DNA of 64,000 nucleotides from Agrypnia vestita (GCA_016648135.1 JADDOH010000317.1:186001-250000), one strand, 5' to 3'. Counted from the stretch's first letter, positions 48,044-59,599 are shown. Translations and numbers: made by a program. Notes: generated from the sequence alone by a model not told the origin.

Positions 48044-48811
48044 TTAGTGAGCCTTTTTGATTTTGTTCACTTAGACTAGCTTTACATTTTTTCCTAATTT
48101 ATTCATTCTTTGCTCTAGAATAAATGAATTTGAAACACATATATCTAAATCTCATTTCCATTGCATTCAGTTTACTTTCGTTCCTCTTCTGCCAGATCCA
48201 GGCTTCACTTCACACATCAGTGCTGGTATCAGAATTCAACGGTTTACCGCTAGTCTTGCCTTTGGAGACATATTTCTAATATTATTGTACTATTAACCTT
48301 ATTTTCCGTAGTCAACCTTCTCTCAGTATCTTTCTTAGCGTTCCCTCTTCTATCTAATATACTTCGTAAATCTGCAATCTCATTTACTTACTCCAAATAT
48401 TCATTACCTACTAGCATTTCACACATACCATCACCTTTGACTTGTTAATATTCGTAATGAGGTCACTTTTTTTGCAAACATTATACATCCTACTTATGTA
48501 TTAGACAATAAGTCTTGTTCACTATTTACCATATATATTGCTAATCATAAATCAAATTACTCCTTTACTCGCACATTCTGGTTACATCACACAATTATCT
48601 ATTACTAATAATTATTTAATGATGCTGCTGGGCCCTGTGGGCGGCTATACTGGTCGCAAGTGGCCGCTGCGCGGCCACTAGTTTCTGCAATTAGATATAG
48701 GCTATATTGGCCGCTGCGTGGCCGTTAGTGTCTGCGGTTGGATTTCGCCCATTGCCTGCTACTTTTCTTACAATTAATTTTTTTTGAAACTGGCAATGGA
48801 AATCTTGGGCA
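48044..48811. other. Intergenic, no gene
   Basis: AT-rich, without a supported ORF. A local GC-rich patch at 48630-48740 has a repeated 'gtggccgctgcgcggccac' / 'ttggccgctgcgtggccgtt' phrase containing short palindromes. Confidence 0.5.
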
Positions 48812-49407
48812 TTGCAGACTAGGGATGGGTCGTCGACGTATTTACCGTCGACGAAACGAGACCGTCCACGTCCATCCATCAACGAGACGATCAACTAGTT
48901 GAATTCGTCAACTAGTTGACGCGTCAACTTCGTTACGCGGACGTCGCGGACGTTCTATCTAAACATCCGGACGATGGTCAACTGTCTACGGTTCAACGCG
49001 ACGCTTCTCGACGGCTCAACCGTTGGCTATTTTTATGACGTTAATTTTTAAAATTTTAAGAAGTTCGAAGGAATATAGTTTCGCGGAAAGTAAAACCGCT
49101 ACTTGTGCTTATATGTAAAAAGAAATATTTTATTATTTATTTGTTTACGCACATTATAGGCTTTTACATAGTGTTTTATATACTTCTTTCTATATATAAT
49201 AAAGAAAGAAGTATGTGTACACAACAATATCAGGTGTAAGCAGTAAAATATTAGTTCAATAAAAAATAAAATAATTAAACAGAATTGTTTTATTTTAGAC
49301 AGCGTAAAATTGGGAATTCACCGAATCGTCGCACGTGACATCACAAAAAATCAAGTAAAAAAATAATAGATAATAGCTTATTAAGCCTATCTCGCCCTAC
49401 GCATGTA

Positions 49408-50741
49408 TAGTCCGTCCAACTTATCTGGAGAATAAAGGAGGGCGTCCCAATCGTTGTGGTACTGCCCATAATGTAAAAATTATCCAATTTGTAGGGAATT
49501 TTATGCAAATTCGTTTTTTCTTAAATAAGTTATTAAGCAGTATACGACACGATAAAAAACAAAAAATGTAAACTAACGTACAAATAAATTTATCAAAATA
49601 TACATTCGTAAAATACACAACGTCACAAAATGGCGTTTTTTCAAAATCAAAGAAAAATACCATTTTCAGGAAAAAAAACAAACAATAATAATTCTTTTAG
49701 GCTGGCGCCACATTACGCAGATCTTCCGCCGCGTTTTTTCCGTTGCGCCAAATCGGCAAAGCAAATAGATCGACCGATCATCCGCGTAGTGTGTTTAATA
49801 AGCGCATATTGTATGGAAAGAAATGTAGCGATGTTCCACGACAGAAGAGACGCGGCGGAAGATCCGCGCAGTGTGGCGCCGGTTTTATTCGGTGTCTCAT
49901 ACCTAATGATCATGACCACCATGTTTAACTCAGTAACACCTAAGGATATCAATCGGTTTAGGGCCGTTGTATCAACTTGGTTTATAGTAATCTTTCATTC
50001 AAAGCATAGATATTTTGCATTTTCCACCGATCAAACAACTTGCTCTCGTAAAAATCTATGCTTTAAATGAACTATTGCTATAAAGTAAGTTGATGCAACC
50101 AGTCTTTAATGTGCATAAATAAAAAAGTTTATTTTTGAAAAAAGATGTTTATACAAATGAACTCGTTAATGAATTTTGTAATAAAAAGTATAAATAATAA
50201 AAATTCTATGTAAAAAATTATCGAATAAAATATGTTCTAAAACTTTTCTCATCTTACGGCTTCTAATTCAATTTTTCCACTTATCCTTGTTCTTTTTTTT
50301 CCGGGTGTAGATATTTTAATGCCCATTTCCACGGCCACTTTACCTTCTTTAACTATTTTGTAAATTGCCGATTCAGAAATACCTGAAGAAATTGTATAAT
50401 AGTAAAATAAAAAACTAAGTATGGGAAAATCATTATAACTGCATGGCAGCACTAACCTGAAGTGGCGGCAATAAGTCTATGAACAAAATCAAACGGTATA
50501 ATTGGGGCTTTTAGACGTTGTTCCTCTTCAAAAAACGTGTGCATTTTCAAGATTATTTCCCGAACACCGCTTGTAATGGTTTTTGGCATGGTGACAATCT
50601 AAAATGTTCTTAAAAAACTATCGAAACAGTCGTGAACCTCTCTGTAAACAAAGTCTGTCAAAGGTCTGTCAGCTGTAGATAATCCAATATGGCGTCGTTA
50701 GTTCCAAATTTGGCCATTCTTCAGATAAGTTAGACGGGCTA
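49408..50741 (-). mobile_element. Tc1-like mosaic element, copy 2
   Basis: Inverted ends TAGTCCGTCCAACTTATCTG / TAGACGGGCTA with TA at both sides. Highly similar to copy 1 but inverted. It carries an uninterrupted two-exon ORF (50249-50382 and 50457-50589), the hairpin MITE (about 49963-50105) and the GC-rich MITE (about 49701-49890). The same insertion site is occupied by copy 4 in the inner hAT, so it was present before that hAT duplicated. Confidence 0.88.
50249..50589 (-). CDS. 88-residue helix-turn-helix protein of a Tc1-like element
   Basis: Exon 1 is 50457-50589 (ATG at 50589) and exon 2 is 50249-50382, joined by a 74-bp intron with GT (50456-50455) and AG (50384-50383); phase fits (133 + 134 nt). 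The protein has a basic N-terminus, then 'ISESAIYKIVKEGK', a helix-turn-helix-like segment, then 'STPGKKRTRISGKIELEAVR' and a stop. Residues such as TPGKKR are typical of the N-terminal DNA-binding part of IS630/Tc1-type transposases of insects. The catalytic domain is missing. It could be a leftover, or a short DNA-binding protein able to compete with a full transposase; the latter is conjecture. Confidence 0.6.
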
Positions 50742-51798
50742 TATTCAAATTTCAAATCTCTAGTCATAGTTCGTGTACACAGATCTGCACTCTATGGTAG
50801 TGTACTTGAGTTGAAATGAAATTATAGTCCGTCCAACTTATCTGGAGAATGAAGGAGGGCGTCCCAATCGTTGTGGTACTGCCCATAGTCTAAAAATTAT
50901 CTAATTTGTAGGGAATTTTATGCAAATTCGTTTTTTCTGAAACAAGTTATTAAGCAGTATACGACACGGTAAAAAACAAAAATGTAAACGAACGTACAAA
51001 TAAATTTATCAAAATATACATTCGTAAAATACACGTCACAAAATGGCGTTTTTTCAAAATCAAAGAAAAATACAATTTTCAGGAAAAAAAAACAAACAAT
51101 AATAATTCTTTTAGGCTGGCGCCACATTACGCAGATCTTCCGCCGCGTTTTTTCCGTAGCGCCAAATCGGCAAAGCAAATAGATCGACCGATCATCCGCG
51201 TAGTGTGTTTAATAAGCGCATATTGTATGGAAAGAAATGTAGCGATGTTCCACGACAGAAGAGACGCGGCGGAAGATCCGCGCAGTGTGGTGCCGGTTTT
51301 ATTCGGTCTCATACCTAATGATCATGACCACCATGTTTAACTCAGTAACACCTAAGGATATCAATCGGTTTAGGGCCGTTGTATCAACTTGGTTTATAGT
51401 AATCTTTCGTTCAAAGCATAGATATTTTGCATTTTCCACCGATCAAACAACTCGCTCTCGTAAAAATCTATGCTTTAAATGAACTATTCCTATAAAGCAA
51501 GTTGATGCAACCAGTCTTTAATGTGCATAAATAAAAAAGTTTATTTTTGAAAAAAGATGCTTATACAAATAAACTCGTTAATGAATTATGTAATAAAAAG
51601 TATAAATAATAAAAATTCTATGTAAAAAAAATTATCGAATAAAATATGTTCTAAAACTTTTCTCATCTTACGGCTTCTAATTCAATGTTTCCACTTATCC
51701 TTGTTCTTTTTTTTCCGGGTGTAGATATTTTAATGCCCATTTCCACGGCCACTTTACCTTCTTTAACTATTTTGTAAATTGCCGATTCAGAAATACCT

Positions 51799-54661
51799 TG
51801 ATATACCAGAGTAGGGGGGGGTAAGGTCTGAAGGGTCAGAGGTGAGATAAAATCACGGTGTGGTAAACCGGCCGGGAGATCTCAGATCTACGTATGCCAG
51901 CGGTTACGCCCTCCCCTAGGTACAATCAAAACGTCAGGTGACTGACTAGGACACTGATATCTCGAGGCGGGTGAAGGGATATAAAAATAATAAAATCGAA
52001 ACAATTTTACAAGTCTCTATATTGGGCACTGTAGCAAATTAATTTACATGAAACATTAATCTTAACTTACATCCAGTTATTTCTACCATTATTGACTAAT
52101 TACATGGGATTGAACGTAGGGTTTCATTAGATCATAGTAAAATTCCTTAAGTATGCATTACAATACCAATCTTGTTATTAAGTGTCAGTTTGATTCTTAC
52201 AGTAGGCCTCCCAATATTTAACGTTATTTATACATTACATCATTACAGGTCAATCCTTATCATTAACATTGATTTAACGTTATTTATACATTACATCATT
52301 ACAGGTCAATCCTTATCATTAACATTGATTTAACGTTATTTATACATTACATCATTACAGGTCAATCCTTATCATTTACATTGATTATCTTCGATGCCTC
52401 CACAAAATCATTATTATTTCTTTTTTTTTTATGATAAACCGGACGGTATTTAAAATTTACCACTCCGCATATTCTCTTCCTTTCTTTTTCTTTTTAATTT
52501 TTTTTCTTTAACAATGACAACATGTACTTGATACTTAGTTTTATTTTAGCTTAAATAAAACAAGCTATCGTACTTCTTAGTTGGACCAAACATAATTGTC
52601 AATATGTGACATAGAGATACAAAACAAAGGGCTAAAATTATACAGACATCGTGGCATTTCTTAGTGAATCAATTAACATAAAAACTTATTTACATGGGAT
52701 ACATGCTTCAAGCGGGTCCCCTAATGTTAATGTTCCGTATACATCTTTGTAATTTCTTTTGGGATTACAAAGTACATGAATTTGCATCAACGCCACTTTC
52801 CCGAAAGGAATGCTTACATATACTAACATAATCAAATTCGATAGACACTTTTTTTTTTTCAAGAAATTATGTTTAACCTTATTACTAGAAGAACAATTAA
52901 GAAAACTTGGCGTAAATTAATTGATGTAACATTATTTACACCTAAATAATGAAAATTCTTACTTCAATATGTAGGCTGGATTGAATGCAAAACGTTTTTT
53001 TAGGACTTTCATTATACTAATCATTATCTTATCAAATCAGCTTTCTTCCACCCCTGGTATAAGAATATAGGAAAAGAATAAAAATAGAGAACACTAAAAA
53101 ATTATATAAGCCACATTCCACCCGGCAGACAATTGAAAATTTTCCAAACAAGAATTATTTTGAGCTTTATTATTACTAGATTAAAACAACTATTTTAAAA
53201 TAGACCGACAAATTATATTGCTTAAACGAGTAATCAAAACAATAATTGCATGTTTACAGATAGGTTATATACCTACAACCTACAATTTGTATAAAAAAAA
53301 ACACAATATTGGGAGCTTGAATAACTAATGACAAATTAACATTATTCTTAAAAATAATTAAAACTCACAAATTAACATTATTCAACTATGTGTATGTAAT
53401 ATATGAAAACATAAGACATGAAAGCCTCGATCTAAAGTAATATTAATGTTTATTCCAACACGGCATTTACTTATTTGCAATTAATTAAACTATTTTGTTT
53501 CAACCCCGTGTGCTAAAATTCATTCTGCAGACAGATTTCAAAAGACTAAAAAGTCGGAATCTTATATCTCTTCAACCGTGTTACATCTTTTCACGAGATA
53601 ATATTCTATTACGTTATATATTACATATTACATCAATATCAAACATCGTCGGCAATAATACAATCAAGTTTTTTTCCTTTTATTCCGATCAATACATTTT
53701 TTATTATTTGCCACAAGTTAGATTAATTCGGGATGATCTCGTTATCATTTCAAATTGCAATGTCCCGTTCATTTCGGTCCTTAACTACATATAAAACGAG
53801 TAACATCCACCTGCAGAGGTGGCCTGGGTTATCTAAATTATCATTACCTTACTCAAATTAAACATATCAGTTGCTCATTAATTAGGTACATATTACATTG
53901 ATATTATGATTCACCACTTTGCCTCAATTTCTAATTCGGCCTCTACCTTCTTAATTGATTGACCCCTGTTATCTTTATTGATAATGACCGCCTGGTCGTG
54001 CGTTGCGGGATCCTCGCGCCCTTATAATAATAATATAATTTATACGATCCTACATCTCGCGGATAGGGTCGCCATGTGGTGGATCGGTATGTCAGCGCTT
54101 TCTAAAACACTATTGTCTGTCGAGGACAATAGTAAGTTTACTGCGACGACTTTCGGAATTATTATCTTGTTTTTCTAAAAAAAATGTCTTTCCCAAAACA
54201 ATGGCGACTTCTCTAACAAACGCAGCTTTCTAAACCGTTGTCCCATGTGTTCGCATTTGGCCACGATGTTCTTTCTATTGTTTAATCGGGGTTAGAGATA
54301 TACGTCCCGCTGCAAGAAAAGGTTTACCGTTTTTACCCTTCCAAGATGTTACTTAAGAACAAAAGGTTGCGAACGTGTTGTCCATCCTAACAAAAGGCCG
54401 TGCGCTCTTAATGTCTTCGGCCACCCTAACTTTCTAATTCATTGTTTCATATGTTTTATGGCGGGCTATCCTAAGAGCGATCGTCCGTCGCAATGTTATT
54501 TTTTTTGAACAATAGGTCACATATTTCGTCCTCGAACAAAAGATCGAACATGACCGGCTGTGACCACATGGCGCGTGATCTTCGAAACATGGGCGCTTTG
54601 ATTTCGGTATTGCCCTAGGACAAAATTAATAACCTGGTTCGCGTCATATTCCGGTACATCA
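51799..54661. mobile_element. LTR-like insertion with 4-bp target duplication
   Basis: It begins TGATATACC and ends GGTACATCA (inverted 9-mer with one mismatch, TG...CA type) and is flanked by ACCT on both sides (51795-51798 and 54662-54665). The 2.86-kb interior has no reverse transcriptase, integrase or internal repeat pair, so it could be a long solo LTR or an unclassified element. It holds a 56-bp triplicate (52220-52387) and otherwise AT-rich DNA. Confidence 0.7.
52220..52387. repeat. 56-bp tandem repeat, three copies
   Basis: Units at 52220, 52276 and 52332 start with 'aacgttatttatacattaca'. Copies one and two are identical as far as I can see and copy three differs near its end. Confidence 0.95.
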
Positions 54662-55867
54662 ACCTGAAGAAATTGTATAATAGTAAAATAAAAAACTATG
54701 TATGGGAAAATCATTATAACTGCATGGCAGCACTAACCTGAAGTGGCGGCAATAAGTCTATGAACAAAATCAAATGGTATAATTGGGGCTTTTAGACGTT
54801 GTTCCTCTTCAAAAAACGTGTGCATTTTCAAGATTATTTCCCGAACACCGCTTTTAATGGTTTTTGGATTTGTGACAGTCTAAAATTTTCTTAAAAAACT
54901 ATCGAAACAGTCGTGAACCCCTCTGTAAACAAAGTCTGTCAAAGGTCTGTCAGCTGTAGATAATCCAATATGGCGTCGTTAGTTCCAAATTTGGCCATTC
55001 TTCAGATAAGTTAGACGGACTATACCCGTTGAGCCGTCTATGACGTCTATGGCATCTACAAATCGACAGCGAGAGATGAGAGAGAAATAAACGGAGACGT
55101 TTTGTCTTGCTCTCGCTCGTTGCTTTGTAGGGATGGGTCGTCGACGTATTTACCGTCGACGAAACGAGACCGTCCACGTCCATTCATCGACGAGACGATC
55201 AACTAGTTGAATTCGTCAACTAGTTGACGCGTCAACTTCGTTACGCGGACGTCGCGGACGTTCTATCTAAACATCGGGACGATGGTCAACTGTCTACGGT
55301 TCAACGCGACGCTTCTCGACGGCTCAACCGTGGGCTATTTTTATGACGTTTATTTTTAAAATTTAAAGAAGTTCGAAGGAATATAGTTTCGGGGAAACTA
55401 AAACCGCTACTTGTGCTTATATGTAAAAAGAAATATTTTATTATTTATTTGTTTACGCACACTATAGGCTTTTACATATTGTTTTATATACTTCTTTCTA
55501 TATGTAACAAAGAAAGAAGTAGGTATACACAGCAATATCAGGTGTTAGCAGTAAAATATAAATATAAACTACATATATAAGCAGTGAAAATATTGGGTAT
55601 AAGCATTAAAATGTGAGTAAATAAAATGGAAGGAAACAATGATTTTGCGTAATAAAGGCACCAGTTATGAGGTGCGGTAAAAAATACTTTACATTTATTT
55701 ATTATCTATAAATTTATAAATAAATACATAATTTAAAAATACTTTACATTTGAGATGTTATATAAAAATTTATTGAAGAATACATCTTTCAAAGTCAGGC
55801 TTTCACTTTGTGGTGACATTATTAATAAATAAATATATCTGTATGATTTGTCAACTTTAGTTTAAGG

Positions 55868-55915
55868 CTCAATCTGAGAAAAGGAACATTGTTCCCGAAA
55901 CATGTAAAAAAACCA
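55868..55915 (+). repeat. Decayed Penelope-type hammerhead-like sequence
   Basis: The plus strand has CTGAGAAAAGGAACATTGTT followed by CCCGAAACATGTA. The hairpin GGAAC/GUUCC and GAAACAUGUA are as in the motif at 58596-58636, but the CUGANGA core is altered (CUGAGAA) and no stem I forms. It lies in the interior of the inner hAT. Confidence 0.5.
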
Positions 55916-56407
55916 ATAAAAAGTCGTGTAAACAAAATTATAATAGATTTATTTTTTTATCTATAAAGTTGAAAATAGGGAATTTTTAATAAAAATTAAT
56001 TAAACCTAAATTCAAGATTATATTACATATATAATAATTAATGTTGGACTCCTGAATAAGGACCATAGTTAGGTGTAGAAAATTTTATTCCCTACAAGTT
56101 TGTTTATCATTTATATGCTAAAGTTGAAAAGTAAGGAAATAACACAAAAATTTAATGTTTGCATCCCTTTTCAGGTAGATATAAGAAGTCGAGATCGATC
56201 GAATAAAATATTGATTTTAGAAAAATATCTAGCCGGCCTGTTAATTAATAATAGTTCAATAAAAAATAAAATACTTAAACAGAATTGTTTTATTTTATAC
56301 AGCGTAAAATTGGGAATTCACCGAATCGTCGTACGTGACATCACAAAAAATCAAGTAAAAAAATAATAGATAATAGCTTATTAAGCCTATCTCGCCCTAC
56401 GCATGTA

Positions 56408-57456
56408 TAGTCCGTCCAACTTATCTGGAGAATAAAGGAGGGCGTCCCAATCGTTGTGGTACTGCACATAGTCTAAAAATTATCTCATTTGTAGGGAATT
56501 TTATGCAAATTCGTTTTTTCTTAAACAAGTTATTAAGCAGTATACGACACGATAAAAAACAAAAAATGTAAACTAACGTACAAATAAATTTATCAAAATA
56601 TACATTCGTAAAATACTCAACGTCACAAAATGGCGTTAAAAATCAAAGAAAAATACAATTTTCAGGAAAAAAAAAACAAACAATAATAATTATTTTAGGC
56701 CGGCGCCACATTACGCAGATCTTCCGCCGCGTTTTTTCCGTTGCGCCAAATCGGCAAAGCAAATAGATCGACCGATCATCCGGGTAGTGTGTTTAATAAG
56801 CGCATGTTGTATGGAAAGAAATGTAGCGATGTTCCACGACAGAAGAGACGCGGCGCAAGATCCGCGCAGTGTGGCGCCGGTTTTATTCGGTGTCTCTTAC
56901 CTAATGATCATGACCACCATGTTTAACTCAGTAACACCTAAGGATATCAATCGGTTTAGGGCCGTTGTATCAACTTGGTTAATAGTAATCTTTCGTTCAA
57001 AGCATAGATATTTTGCATTTTCCACCGATCAAACAACTCGCTCTCGTAAAAATCTATGCTTTAAATGAACTATTGCTATAAAGTAAGTTGATGCAACCAG
57101 TCTTTAATGTGCATAAATAAAAAAGTTTATTTTTGAAAAAAGATGTTCATACAAATGAACTCGTTAATGAATTATGTAATAAAAAGTATAAATAATAAAA
57201 ATTCTATGTAAAAAAAATTATCGAATAAAATATGTTCTAAAACTTTTCTCATCTTACGGCTTCTAATTCAATTTTTCCACTTATCCTTGTTCTTTTTTTT
57301 CCGGGTGTAGATATTTTAATGCCCATTTCCACGGCCACTTTAAAGGTAAGGTAAAGTGACAGACCTTTGTTTACAAAGGTCTGTCAGCTGTAGATAATCC
57401 AAGATGGCGTCGTTGGTTCCAAATTTGGCCATTCTTCAGATAAGTTAGACGGACTA
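56408..57456 (-). mobile_element. Tc1-like mosaic element, copy 4, deleted
   Basis: Ends and flanks as in copy 2 (left flank 'cgccctacgcatgta', right flank 'tattcaaatttcaaatctct'). About 0.28 kb covering exon 1 and part of exon 2 is deleted near 57342, where a short rearranged 'aaaggtaaggtaaagtgaca' joins the ends. It retains the hairpin MITE and GC-rich MITE. Confidence 0.85.
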
Positions 57457-58134
57457 TATTCAAATTTCAAATCTCTAGTCACAGTTCGTGTACACAGATC
57501 TGCACTCTATGGTAGTGTACTTTAGAGTTGAAATGAAATTACCCGTCGAGCCGTCTATGACGTTTATGGCATCTATAAGTAGACAGCGAGAGATGAGAGA
57601 GAAATAAACGGAGACATTTTGTCTTGCTCTCGCTCGTTGCTTTGCATTGCGTTAATCTCGAATCGTCCACCGACCACGGCGTCCGCTGTCCACCGTCTAC
57701 GAATTCAACTAGTCCATGCGATAAACGTAAACGGTCGACGCGTCGATGCAACGTCAACGGTTGATTTCATCTAGTCCGTCCATTCAACGCCCATCCCTAT
57801 TGCTTTGCATTGCGTTAATCTCGAATCGTCCACCGACTACGGCGTCCGCTGTCCACCGTCTACGAATTCAACTAGTCCATGCGATAAACGTAAACGGTCG
57901 ACGCGTCGATGCAACGTCAACGGTTGATTTCAACTAGTCCGTCCATTCAACGCCCATCCCTATTGCAGACATAGATAAGATAATATAATATTGCACGCAT
58001 CGTTTTTGTAGGAATTTTAAAAAGATAAGTCGCGGTGTATGCAATTGAATTTGACTTATTTCCAAACATAGGAATATTCTAACCTAGATTAGAAGTTGAA
58101 CTGATTAATTTTTGAAGCTAGCAATGGAAAAACA

Positions 58135-58440
58135 AGGCATTACTCGATGCGTCTTAAGCAGTCTTAAGCGCAATCATAATAGATATTATTGAACTTGCGG
58201 ACATTATGCAACCCTGTTTGACACCTTTTATAATATCATACCATGGTGTGAATGATCTATTGATACTTATACATTATCTTAGGTTTGCAATTGCATGTTT
58301 AAGTGTACCGTTCACCCTGTAACCGGAGAGTATCGTCCATAACCTTCCTCTTATAACTTTACTGCTATCTTCACCGTAAGCTTTTTGCAGTTCTACAAAG
58401 GCATATAAAAGTTATTGATTTTTTGTTAAAATCTTTTCCG
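58135..58440 (-). pseudogene. LINE reverse transcriptase fragment
   Basis: The minus strand reads 'AFVELQKAYGEDSSKVIRGR', 'LWTILSGYRVNGTLKHAI' and, after a break, 'KGVKQGCIMSAS'. These correspond to the RT palm segment FxDFxKAYDxVxRxxLW and to GVRQGCVMSP of RTE/R1-like non-LTR elements. Aspartates of the palm are substituted (AYD to AYG), so the fragment is dead. Confidence 0.75.
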
Positions 58441-58595
58441 TCAACACTCGTAAAGAGAAGATCTCCATACAATACATCCTCTTTCACCCACAAAATCTCC
58501 ATGCATGTCCCACACTACCAACCTTACTCTTTCTATCAAAACTCCTTTTGATAGAAAGAGTAATAAAATTGTTTTCACCACTTTATTAGATATAA

Positions 58596-58636
58596 AATCT
58601 ACATGTTTCGAGAACAATGTTCTCTTCTTCAGGATT
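58596..58636 (-). ncRNA. Hammerhead-ribozyme-like motif of a Penelope-like element
   Basis: On the minus strand: stem I 5' side AAUC (58636-58633), core CUGAAGA (58632-58626), unpaired A, stem II GAGAAC/GUUCUC with loop AUU, core GAAA (58609-58606), C-AU-GU as a two-pair stem III, cleavage-type triplet GUA and stem I 3' side GAUU (58599-58596). The stem I halves are exactly complementary. It lies downstream of the GIY-YIG remnant on the same strand, where Penelope-like elements carry such motifs. The extra A before stem II and the short stems mean activity is uncertain. Confidence 0.65.
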
Positions 58637-58908
58637 GTTTGTGTACTAAAATTGAAATATAGTAAACCATGCAAGTGTGTTACGGGGTTAGGGATGGTGA
58701 GGGGGGGGGGGGGTCTGAGGTTTTTTGGGAATTTCATCGGAAGGGGATGGAATCTTAAGTGGAAATATATTCGATAGTGGGTTGTGCACAAATTTTGTCT
58801 AGTTATTTATTATATTTGAATTAATATTGACACTTTTCCTAATTTCAAGATTATTTATCTGTGGGCTTAAGACCAGTATGTAAAAATTGTAAACCTGTAA
58901 ATGAATGG

Positions 58909-59136
58909 TCATGCATATTCTATCAAATGTTTTGCAAAATTCGACTCAACATTGCTAGTTAAAGCTTTGATATGTTCTTTAACCCTAATTTCAAAGTTTC
59001 TTTTTGTTTTACCAACATAAATCCATAAAGTTTTCCAAACAGGCTCAATAGACAAATTGCCCTCTATTTTATAGGTGTGGCTGTCCTCCAAATATGTAGG
59101 AATTGTTTCATTATGCTGGAAACCTGTATAACTCAT
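58909..59136 (-). pseudogene. Penelope-like element GIY-YIG endonuclease remnant
   Basis: The minus-strand frame includes 'IYVGKTKRNFEIRVKEHIKA' and 'SNFAKHLIEYA'. The YVG, R and EH spacing follows the GIY-YIG nuclease fold, and the SNFAKHL tail is typical of Penelope-like retroelements. The frame starts mid-domain after a disrupted region and has no RT upstream in the window. From 58637 to 58908 the sequence is probably the element's 3' region. Confidence 0.8.
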
Positions 59137-59341
59137 TTCTGTAAAGGCACTCTTTAAAATTTATTACTGTTTTTGTACAAATTGAGCTGAGACTAAATGT
59201 ATAATTTAAATTTTTTTTCGGGGTGTTCAGAATCTTCTGTGTAGTTTATGGGATATTCTGCTGTGTATATGTGACCTCTCTAGCCGACGTTTCGGATCCT
59301 ATTAAAGGGGATGGGACTACCATTTTAATCAGTAAAAAATA

Positions 59342-59595
59342 TATATCGAGGGTAGTAAGCCAAAAGGGCTTAAGTGATTATTTCAAACTTTACAGGAGAG
59401 CAAAATAATGTTTCGTCAATATTTATTTTAATTGTCAAATGATTTATATATGTACGTGTTTTGGATAAACAAATATGAAATCGTTTAATAATAAAATAAA
59501 CATTTGACAAAATCAGATTGACAGAGCTTTATTTTGCTCTCCTGTAAAGTTCGAAATAATCACTAATGCCCTTTTGGCTTTCTACCCTCGATATA
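59342..59595. mobile_element. Hairpin MITE of the 'ggtagaaagccaaaag' family
   Basis: The ends 'tatcgagggtagtaagcca' and 'ggctttctaccctcgata' are inverted, with inner 'caaactttacaggagagcaa' facing 'tgctctcctgtaaagttcg'. Probable TA flanks. It has two further copies, at 33582 (partial) and 63099. Confidence 0.82.
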
Positions 59596-59599
59596 TTAA

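Larger units (their letters stand above)
50825..55022 (-). mobile_element. Tc1-like mosaic element, copy 3, interrupted
   Basis: Ends TAGTCCGTCCAAC... and ...GTTAGACGGACTA with TA duplication (50823-50824 and 55023-55024). The empty site, a single TA in 'gaaattacccgtcgag', survives in the inner hAT at about 57532-57550. The copy is split by the 2863-bp insert at 51799-54661; without it, length is about 1.33 kb like copies 1 and 2. The exon 1 ATG is mutated. Confidence 0.9.
55128..57799 (+). mobile_element. Inner hAT-like element of the same family
   Basis: The same ends as the outer element (TAGGGATGGGTCG ... CCCATCCCTA), flanked by TTGCTTTG on both sides (55120-55127 and 57800-57807). Its own interior contains the uninterrupted target sequence 'cgctcgttgctttgcattgc' near 57631-57650. 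It retains about 690 bp (roughly 55560-56250) that the outer copy has lost, and carries Tc1-like copy 4. Confidence 0.92.
48820..57962 (+). mobile_element. Outer hAT-like element, 9.1 kb with nested insertions
   Basis: The left end TAGGGATGGGTCG and right end CGCCCATCCCTA are of the TAGGGATGGG type. The 8-bp direct repeat TTGCAGAC flanks it exactly (48812-48819 and 57963-57970). Without its insertions it would be only about 1.1 kb and non-coding. It contains Tc1-like copies 2 and 3, an LTR-like insert inside copy 3, and a second hAT of the same family (55128-57799). Confidence 0.9.

Noticed and set aside
52220..52387. CRISPR-like array
   Set aside because: Three directly adjoining 56-bp units with no spacers, in a eukaryotic transposon.
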